A DNA stretch of 7,477 nucleotides, taken from the NCBI GenBank assembly GCA_021201515.1, contig JAJQET010000152.1:1-7477 (forward strand). The letters run 5' to 3'. Shown in pieces: positions 1 to 5,125 of this stretch. This stretch comes from Clostridiales bacterium (GTDB lineage Bacteria > Bacillota > Clostridia > Oscillospirales > Oscillospiraceae). The translations under genes and the position numbers were made by a program. Position 1 is the first letter of the stretch. Each line of letters starts with the position of its first letter. The notes beneath the pieces were generated by a model. It saw nothing but the letters and a program-made list of their open reading frames with translations, made no database searches and was not told where the DNA came from.

Positions 1-861
1 CTGCATGACCCGGTTGGCCACGGAGAAGGCAGCCAGGGCAGCCGTGGAAATGCTTCCCGCCACATTGTTGAGCAGGATGGAGGCCACCACGCCCAGACCG
101 GAGCGGAAGAAGGAGGCGCTTCCGATGGACAACACTTCCCTCGTGTCGTTTGCGTTCCACTTACAGTGCCGAATGGAGAGGTCTACTGTGGTACTCTTTC
201 GCAGGTAGGGTATCAGCAGGATGACAAAGCTGACGAATTTGGAGATGGCGGTGGCCAGAGACGCGCCGCCGACCCCCATGTCAAAGACATAGATGAACAG
301 CGGATCCAGGAAGCAGTTGAGGACGCCGCCAAAGCCGATGCCCACCATGGAATAGACTGCGCTGCCCTCGCTGCGCAGGCACATATTCAGGACAAGCTGT
401 CCCACCATAAAGGGGGCTGCGAACAGGACGTAGAACGCGTACTGGACGGACAGCTCACGGCAGTCATCCGTCGCGCCCAGCAGGTTCACCAGAGGGGTGG
501 AGAAGCACTGACCCAGGACCAGCAGGGCGCAGCCCAGCCCCAGACCGATAAAGAGGAAGGTGGACAGGACACGGTCCGCGTCCTCCTTCCGTTTGCCGCC
601 CAGCAGACGGGCGATATAGCTGCACGCGCCGGCACCGATCAGCGACCCCGTCATGGTGATGGCCCGCTCCAGGGAGCTGTTCACGCCCACGGCGGCGGTG
701 GCATAAGTGCCCAGGGTGCTGACAAAGTAGGTGTCCACCAGGTTATAGACTGTGGTAATCAGCTGCGCCACAATGGTTGGCACAGCCATCACCGGGATCA
801 GGGTGCGAATGCTCTGGTTCAGCATCTGATCCGCTTTCTTATTTGAAGTCTGAGTTCGCAA
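1..861 (-). CDS. MATE family multidrug/Na+-coupled efflux transporter, N-terminal part (gene runs off the left edge)
   Basis: This encodes 287 residues of a multi-drug and toxin extrusion antiporter with no stop before the window edge; family members are about 440-460 residues, so roughly the last third is missing. The family exports cationic drugs, metabolites or other small molecules across the inner membrane using a Na+ or H+ gradient. The first helix (about 18-40) leads into the family-typical N-LVDTYFV segment (40-47). The loop GxxxxxIARLLGGKR (77-91) and the LRSEG ... LNCFLDPLFIY ... GGASLATAISK block (162-208) are classic MATE signatures, closest in feel to the MepA/DinF type. I chose the TTG at 861-859 because an AAAGGAG ribosome binding site sits 8 nt upstream; an in-frame ATG at 825-823 (residue 13) has no comparable site. 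It follows the carboxylesterase gene after 105 nt containing two hairpins, so it may be expressed at a different level from the hydrolases. Substrate unknown; family call is firm. Confidence 0.95.
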   Translation of the reverse strand, partial: MRTQTSNKKADQMLNQSIRTLIPVMAVPTIVAQLITTVYNLVDTYFVSTLGTYATAAVGVNSSLERAITMTGSLIGAGACSYIARLLGGKRKEDADRVLSTFLFIGLGLGCALLVLGQCFSTPLVNLLGATDDCRELSVQYAFYVLFAAPFMVGQLVLNMCLRSEGSAVYSMVGIGFGGVLNCFLDPLFIYVFDMGVGGASLATAISKFVSFVILLIPYLRKSTTVDLSIRHCKWNANDTREVLSIGSASFFRSGLGVVASILLNNVAGSISTAALAAFSVANRVMQ

Positions 862-869
862 TGTGTATG

Positions 870-876
870 CTCCTTT
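870..876 (-). promoter_or_regulatory. Ribosome binding site of the MATE gene, deciding a TTG start
   Basis: The minus strand reads AAAGGAG here, 8 nt before TTG at 861-859. It is much stronger than anything before the first in-frame ATG, so it supports the non-ATG start. It lies only 2 nt downstream of a 15-bp hairpin (879-923), so folding of that hairpin could affect access to the site. Confidence 0.75.
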
Positions 877-878
877 CA

Positions 879-923
879 GACGGGCTTCAATGGAGGCGGG
901 AACGCTGCCCATTGAAACCCGTC
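879..923 (-). promoter_or_regulatory. Large hairpin directly upstream of the MATE ribosome binding site
   Basis: Arms 909-923 (GACGGGTTTCAATGG on the minus strand) and 879-893 (CCATTGAAGCCCGTC) pair over 15 bp with one G-U wobble and enclose a 15-nt loop. No run of T follows on either strand, so it does not look like an intrinsic terminator. Possible roles are an mRNA-stabilising or processing structure between the carboxylesterase and MATE cistrons, a translational control element next to the ribosome binding site, or a DNA operator with two inverted half-sites. The pairing is seen; the role is inference. Confidence 0.6.
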
Positions 924-929
924 ATAGTT

Positions 930-949
930 GCGCTTTTCGGAGAAAGCGC
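930..949 (-). promoter_or_regulatory. Small hairpin between the carboxylesterase and MATE genes
   Basis: GCGCTTT (943-949 read on the minus strand) and AAAGCGC (930-936) form a perfect 7-bp stem with a 6-nt loop, starting 17 nt after the carboxylesterase stop codon. It precedes the larger hairpin at 879-923 by 6 nt. No T-tract follows, so efficient intrinsic termination is unlikely. A role in 3' end protection or cistron separation is possible but not demonstrated. Confidence 0.45.
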
Positions 950-966
950 TGCAATTCCAATATGTA

Positions 967-2565
967 TCAGACAGGCAGCACATGACGGGATGCCAGGAAC
1001 TCCAGGATCATCTCGTCCAGCTTGCGCTTGCAGGAGCATCCGATGATCTCATCGCCCAGCTCGGCAAAGCCGAAGCTCTCGTCGCTCGCCGGCCACAGGG
1101 GGAGGCCCTCCCCGTTGGGGTCGCCGGTCTTGATAAAGTTTGCCCAGTAGCTGCTCATCTGGTCGGCCAGGCGGTAATCCACAGCCTCCCAGGGGCGGGC
1201 AGGGGGCGTCCCCTCCCGGAGGGAGCCGAAGGAATACCACAGCTCGTTGGAGTGCCAGCTCATCAGCTTCCGGGGGTCTCTGGACGTACCATAGTCCTCC
1301 GGACGGTTGGGGGCAACGCGGGAGAAGAGGTAGGTGAAGCTGTGCTTCCCGGGGGCCACCTGCGCGCGGTGTGCGCCGAAGTAACGACTCATGGTCAGAC
1401 CGCCCATCCTTGCGCCGTCGTGGAGGCCGTAGGAGGCCAGACGGCGGGATTCCCGGTCCACGGTTTCGTCCGTGACGGAGACCAGGGAGGGGAAGTCATA
1501 CTTCTCATAGAGGTCGCCCAGCAGCTCCTTGCAGTAGGCGTAAAATTCCTCGGCAGAGGTGAAGCCCACCTGGCTGCGGTTCGCGCCGGGCTTCATCTGC
1601 GTCTCGCCCAGGTTGGAGCCGGAGAGGTAGTCCAGCGCCACGCCGTACCGCTCCGTGCTGTCCACCATGGACAGGTCGGGCACCAGATTCCCGTCACAGA
1701 TCAGCGTACCGGGCAGACGGGCACCGGTGCTGCGGTTCAGGAACACATAGGGGTCGATGCGCCGCAGTTCCTCCGGCGTTGCGTTGGGGTCGATGCCAAG
1801 GGCCTCCAGGTAGCGCTGGCAGTCCTGCTCCACCTGTTCCCGCTGGCCGTTCTTCCGATCCCACACCAGCCCGCTCTCGTTGATCATGCGTTTGATGTGC
1901 TTCCTCCCCAGGGGGGAGAAAGCCAGGGACGCCGCCTTGCCGGTGCCTGCGGACTGCCCGCCGACGGTGATGTTGTCCGGGTCGCCGCCAAAGGCGGCGA
2001 TGTTCTCCACCACCCACTCCAGGGCCTTGATGTCGTCCATCAGGATATAATTGCCGCTGGAACCCTGTTCAGCGTCCAGCTGGGGCAGGGCAAGGTATCC
2101 GAATACATTCAGCCGCTGGGCCACGCTGACCACAACGATGCCCTTTCGGGCCAGCTCTCTGGGGTCAAACTCCACCTCATAGGCATATCCGTGGTCGGGG
2201 CCGCCGCCGTGGAGCCAGATGTATACCGGGCGGCCCTCCCCGGCCTTCGCTGCGCCGGTGGCCACGTTCAGGTAAAGGCAGTCCTCGCTCATGGCAGGGG
2301 AACCCATGTAGTAGAAATCCGTGGCCCAGGGCTCCGCGTCCAAATCGCCGTCCGTGGGCTGGATGCAGATGGGGCCAAAGCTGACGCAGTCCCGCACGCC
2401 GCTCCATCCGGCGGGGTCAACAGGGGGCTTCCAACGCAGCTTGCCCACAGGGGGCGCGGCGAAGGGGATGCCGCGGAACTCCGTGATGCCTTCATAGCGG
2501 CCGGAGTGCTCCAGGCCCCGCACAGCGCCATAGCTTGTTTTTACTGTTCCAATATAGTTTGCCAT
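967..2565 (-). CDS. Type B carboxylesterase (para-nitrobenzyl esterase/cholinesterase-like)
   Basis: A 532-residue serine hydrolase of the carboxylesterase type B family (usual length about 480-550), which cleaves carboxylic esters to an acid and an alcohol. Visible landmarks are the EFRGIPFAAPPVGKLRW N-terminal block (29-45), the EDCLYLNV signature (94-101), the oxyanion-hole HGGG (119-122), the nucleophile elbow GQSAG (203-207, Ser205), the probable acid Glu321 in GSNLGET and the probable catalytic His438 in HSNELWYSFG. The triad therefore looks intact. The elbow has Gln where most relatives have Glu (GESAG). There is no signal peptide, so it should act in the cytoplasm. I chose ATG at 2565: a GAGG element lies 10 nt upstream, while an in-frame TTG two codons earlier would leave only 4 nt. 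It starts 31 nt after the stop of the preceding hydrolase gene, consistent with one transcript. The substrate cannot be read from the sequence. Confidence 0.94.
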   Translation of the reverse strand: MANYIGTVKTSYGAVRGLEHSGRYEGITEFRGIPFAAPPVGKLRWKPPVDPAGWSGVRDCVSFGPICIQPTDGDLDAEPWATDFYYMGSPAMSEDCLYLNVATGAAKAGEGRPVYIWLHGGGPDHGYAYEVEFDPRELARKGIVVVSVAQRLNVFGYLALPQLDAEQGSSGNYILMDDIKALEWVVENIAAFGGDPDNITVGGQSAGTGKAASLAFSPLGRKHIKRMINESGLVWDRKNGQREQVEQDCQRYLEALGIDPNATPEELRRIDPYVFLNRSTGARLPGTLICDGNLVPDLSMVDSTERYGVALDYLSGSNLGETQMKPGANRSQVGFTSAEEFYAYCKELLGDLYEKYDFPSLVSVTDETVDRESRRLASYGLHDGARMGGLTMSRYFGAHRAQVAPGKHSFTYLFSRVAPNRPEDYGTSRDPRKLMSWHSNELWYSFGSLREGTPPARPWEAVDYRLADQMSSYWANFIKTGDPNGEGLPLWPASDESFGFAELGDEIIGCSCKRKLDEMILEFLASRHVLPV

Positions 2566-2596
2566 TTTCAATGCGCCTCGATTCTTTCGGCCCGGG

Positions 2597-3793
2597 TCAG
2601 TCCTTCACGCAGGAGAACAGCCATTCCTTTACGCCGTCGATTTCATACACCACCGGCCAGGTGCAAACGTGGTTAGTGACCGGATTATCGTTTTTGCCGG
2701 CGGGCACCACAGAGCTGCCGTCAAAGACGGTGTAACGCATATCCACCACATCGTGGGTGGCCTGCTCCGCCAGACGGTTCAGCGTCTGCGGGGGCAGCTT
2801 CGCATCCCAGTAGTAGCGGCCGAAGGTGACGCCCTTTTGCTCCAGGGCGTCCACCACGGCGTTCATGCCGGGGAAGGCCCGCTCGTCATGGTTGGAGACC
2901 AGAATCCAGAACTTGCAGCCGGTGCAGGCCGCTGCCATCCGGTCCGCGTCCCACTGACCGGCCACCAGCAGGGAGGCGGTGAAGTAGTCCGGGTACTGGA
3001 TATTCATCTCGCAGAAGGTCATGCAGCCCATGGACTGGCCGGTGGCGTAGACCCGCTTCTCGTCCACGCTGTAGGTTGCCCGGATGCTGTCGATCAGACC
3101 CTTGACGGTGTCGATCTCCTTATCCGAGTTCTGGCTGACCTGAGGGGCAACCACGATGCAGGGATGCTTGGCCTGCCACTCCGGTTTTGCCCAGGTCAGC
3201 GCACCGTTGCCCTGCATCAGGGTGATTCTGGGGTCCTGCCCCCGCACGCCCGCGTCGTGGATGAACACCACCAGCGGATACCGCTGGGCGGGGTCGTATC
3301 CCTCCGGCAGGTAGAGATTGTAGTTGACACCCTGATACTGCTTCTGCTGGAACCGGCAAATCAGCGGCTCGTCCACCTCGGTGGACGCACCCCACTGGCC
3401 GTCTGGGGCGATGACGGTGCCGTCCGCCGCGGTGATGTCCGCCGTCTGGAGGACCCGCACCACCTTGGAGGCCGGTATGGTATCGAGGGGCTTGCGGGGC
3501 TTCTTTTCCGCCTCCGGCTGCTCCTCACCGTCCTTTTTCAGGTGCTTCTTGCCTTCCGGCATACTGTCGGGCTGCAAAATCACGGCGGAGGCCACGTCCT
3601 TCAGATCCAGGCTGAGAATCACGTCGCAGCCCTGGACGGAGACGCCGCAGACAGTGCGGTTCTCCACCTGATAGGCGGCCGCCAGGCTCAGGTCGGGGGC
3701 GATGGGCTTGTCATAGGACAGGCACACGCCGTAAATCTTCTGTCCGTCGGGATAATTTTCCGTCAGACAGGTCATCTTTATCACATGATTCAT
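2597..3793 (-). CDS. Alpha/beta-hydrolase of the predicted-peptidase/EstA type with N-terminal beta (Ig-like) domain
   Basis: A 398-residue protein. Residues 1 to about 78 look like an all-beta N-terminal domain as in EstA-type esterases. A highly charged Lys/Glu-rich linker follows (81-103). From about 110 on it matches the predicted-peptidase (COG4099-like) alpha/beta-hydrolase pattern: YNLYLPEGYDPAQRYPLVVFIH (158-179), the oxyanion region HDAGVRG, HPCIVVAPQ (210-218), the elbow GQSMG (252-256, nucleophile Ser254), Asp303 in SNHDERAFPG, and a C-terminal HxxWxxVY...WLF block with probable catalytic His375 (His347 is an alternative). Relatives hydrolyse esters and possibly peptides; many are exported, but this one has no signal peptide. 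The ATG at 3793 has GAAGG 6 nt upstream and overlaps the stop of the preceding gene as ATGA, so translation is probably coupled; the open frame extends further upstream but only inside the previous gene. The exact substrate is unknown. Confidence 0.86.
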   Translation of the reverse strand: MNHVIKMTCLTENYPDGQKIYGVCLSYDKPIAPDLSLAAAYQVENRTVCGVSVQGCDVILSLDLKDVASAVILQPDSMPEGKKHLKKDGEEQPEAEKKPRKPLDTIPASKVVRVLQTADITAADGTVIAPDGQWGASTEVDEPLICRFQQKQYQGVNYNLYLPEGYDPAQRYPLVVFIHDAGVRGQDPRITLMQGNGALTWAKPEWQAKHPCIVVAPQVSQNSDKEIDTVKGLIDSIRATYSVDEKRVYATGQSMGCMTFCEMNIQYPDYFTASLLVAGQWDADRMAAACTGCKFWILVSNHDERAFPGMNAVVDALEQKGVTFGRYYWDAKLPPQTLNRLAEQATHDVVDMRYTVFDGSSVVPAGKNDNPVTNHVCTWPVVYEIDGVKEWLFSCVKD

Positions 3794-5091
3794 GATTTTC
3801 CTTCTTTCATGTCGTTGAGCAGTTCTGTGGCGGCCGCCAGCAGGCGCTCCGCCGAGCCGGGCATAAAGGGCGAGTTCTGGCACTGGAACTGAACGGACCG
3901 ATAGGCCTCCTCCTCCGGCATACACTTGTCGCAGCCGTTGACCATGATGGCCAGGGCGGTGGTCTCACCGGGGAAGGCGTTGGCCAGCTGCACGGAGGTG
4001 GCCCCGTTGGTTTCCGGCTGGACGCCCACCAGGTTGAAGCCGCCCAGGGTCATGGCGTAGAGCTCCAGGGTTTTCTCCCCGTCCGGGGTAAAGGCCATGG
4101 ATTTGGCAGGGCGGATGGAGCCCAGATTCCGGTTCATCGCCTTGGTCTGGAAGGTGCAGCTGCGCCGACCAGTGCGCAGCACCGGCTCGGTATCTGTAGT
4201 GATGCGCCGCCAGACCCGCAGCACATCGGCCTCCAGCGCTGCGCTGAGGGCGGACAGCAGGGTATAGCCGCCCTCTCCCAGGGAAACCTTCTGGAACTGG
4301 CCCAGATGGTCCGGCGCTTCGCTGTTGGCCTTCACCACAGGCTCCTGGTCTCCGGCAGCGCCGCACAGGAACATGGCCACAAAGTCCTTGCCAAACTCCT
4401 GCTCCAGGAGGGTGCTGGTGACGCCACTGATGTCTCCGGAGATCAGCCCGGTGCCGTCCGGATTCCGGATGCCGCTGGTCACGCAGGGGCGGATGCCCAG
4501 GTTGTACAGCAGGGCCAGAGGCGTGCCGTCCGTCCGGTCAATCCGCAGCACATGGAGGCTGTGGTCGCAGGGGGCCTCCGGGTTGCTCCCCAGCCACCAG
4601 CCTTCCTCCGTGGGGAGGTTGCGGCTGACGTTGACGGCGCTGCGCCCGGTGCCCCAGCCCACGACGGCCTCCGTCCTGGCGGCCAGGGCCTGTCCGGCGG
4701 CTTCCTCCAGCGCGGCGCAGTAGGCGTCCTCCAGAAGAGCGCACCTGCGGACGGTCTCCGGGTCCCGCTGACCGCCGGGGCCGTGGGGCTTCCCCTCCTT
4801 GGGGGCGGGCCAGATGTGAGGGCCGCAGAAGGAGTGGGTCAGGGTGATCCAGACGTTGTCCGGAGCGGTGTCCAGCGCCCGGCTGGCCAGGTCGCGGAAC
4901 CGGTCCCGCGTATCGTCGAAAATGGAAGTGATCTCGATGGAAACCAGGGCAAAACGCGCGGTTCCCTCCAGAAGCAGCACACGAACGTGCAAATCGTCAT
5001 GGGTGCCGATGAAACCGTCCAATGGCAGGCAGCCGTTGTCCAGCCGAACGGGCGCAATGCCCGCACCTGCCTGAAAGGTGTTGTGATGCAT
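3790..5091 (-). CDS. Neutral/alkaline ceramidase-like protein with altered active site
   Basis: A 433-residue protein resembling the N-terminal domain of neutral/alkaline (non-lysosomal) ceramidases, zinc amidases that split ceramide into sphingosine and fatty acid. Matching landmarks are the AGAGIAPVRL start (9-17), TLTHSFCGPH (83-92) in place of the usual THTHSGP, NVSRN (154-158), the SGDISG nucleophile-loop block (218-223), FLCGAAGDQEP (241-251), VGVQPETNG (355-363), and an NG....MPEEEAY block (385-397). His86 and Glu360 seem kept, but the second His of the THTH motif is Phe88, the His of the N-F/L-x-I-H-P motif is Arg201, and the Tyr of the NGYxGY-type motif is Cys390, within a CDKC pair. 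It may therefore use a different metal site or substrate, or be non-catalytic. No signal peptide, unlike secreted ceramidases. Start ATG 5091 is well supported by AGGAGG 7 nt upstream. It begins 34 nt after the regulator gene and overlaps the next gene by 4 nt. Family call is by motif memory only. Confidence 0.75.
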   Translation of the reverse strand: MHHNTFQAGAGIAPVRLDNGCLPLDGFIGTHDDLHVRVLLLEGTARFALVSIEITSIFDDTRDRFRDLASRALDTAPDNVWITLTHSFCGPHIWPAPKEGKPHGPGGQRDPETVRRCALLEDAYCAALEEAAGQALAARTEAVVGWGTGRSAVNVSRNLPTEEGWWLGSNPEAPCDHSLHVLRIDRTDGTPLALLYNLGIRPCVTSGIRNPDGTGLISGDISGVTSTLLEQEFGKDFVAMFLCGAAGDQEPVVKANSEAPDHLGQFQKVSLGEGGYTLLSALSAALEADVLRVWRRITTDTEPVLRTGRRSCTFQTKAMNRNLGSIRPAKSMAFTPDGEKTLELYAMTLGGFNLVGVQPETNGATSVQLANAFPGETTALAIMVNGCDKCMPEEEAYRSVQFQCQNSPFMPGSAERLLAAATELLNDMKEGKS

Positions 5092-5098
5092 AGCAGAG

Positions 5099-5104
5099 CC
5101 TCCT
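5099..5104 (-). promoter_or_regulatory. Consensus ribosome binding site of the ceramidase-like gene
   Basis: The minus strand reads AGGAGG, 7 nt before ATG 5091. It is the strongest ribosome binding site in the window, and it contrasts with the weak GGTGG-type site before the regulator gene. This suggests the hydrolase cistron is translated more heavily than the regulator from a shared transcript. Confidence 0.8.
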
Positions 5105-5125
5105 AATGGCTGCGCACGAGGGGGG

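Noticed and set aside
166..846. 226-residue open frame on the plus strand at the left end
   Set aside because: Lies opposite the MATE coding frame, which is open to the window edge and full of family signatures; this translation is Gln/Asp/His-rich with no domain.
879..949. Intrinsic terminator after the carboxylesterase gene
   Set aside because: Both stems are real, but no T-run follows either of them on the minus strand; the sequence after the long stem is TGAAAGGAG, the next gene's ribosome binding site.
928..2676. 582-residue open frame on the plus strand opposite the carboxylesterase
   Set aside because: Composition is typical of a high-GC antisense shadow (many Gly, Ala, His, Gln, Val runs with no domain), and the minus strand carries a full, motif-rich carboxylesterase over the same bases.
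2669..3892. 407-residue open frame on the plus strand opposite the alpha/beta-hydrolase
   Set aside because: Antisense shadow with no motif; the hydrolase on the minus strand has a clear nucleophile elbow and family blocks.
3794..3925. N-terminal extension of the EstA-type hydrolase to an upstream start
   Set aside because: The extra 44 residues lie wholly within the ceramidase-like coding frame and look like out-of-frame translation; ATG 3793 has a good ribosome binding site and the common ATGA overlap.
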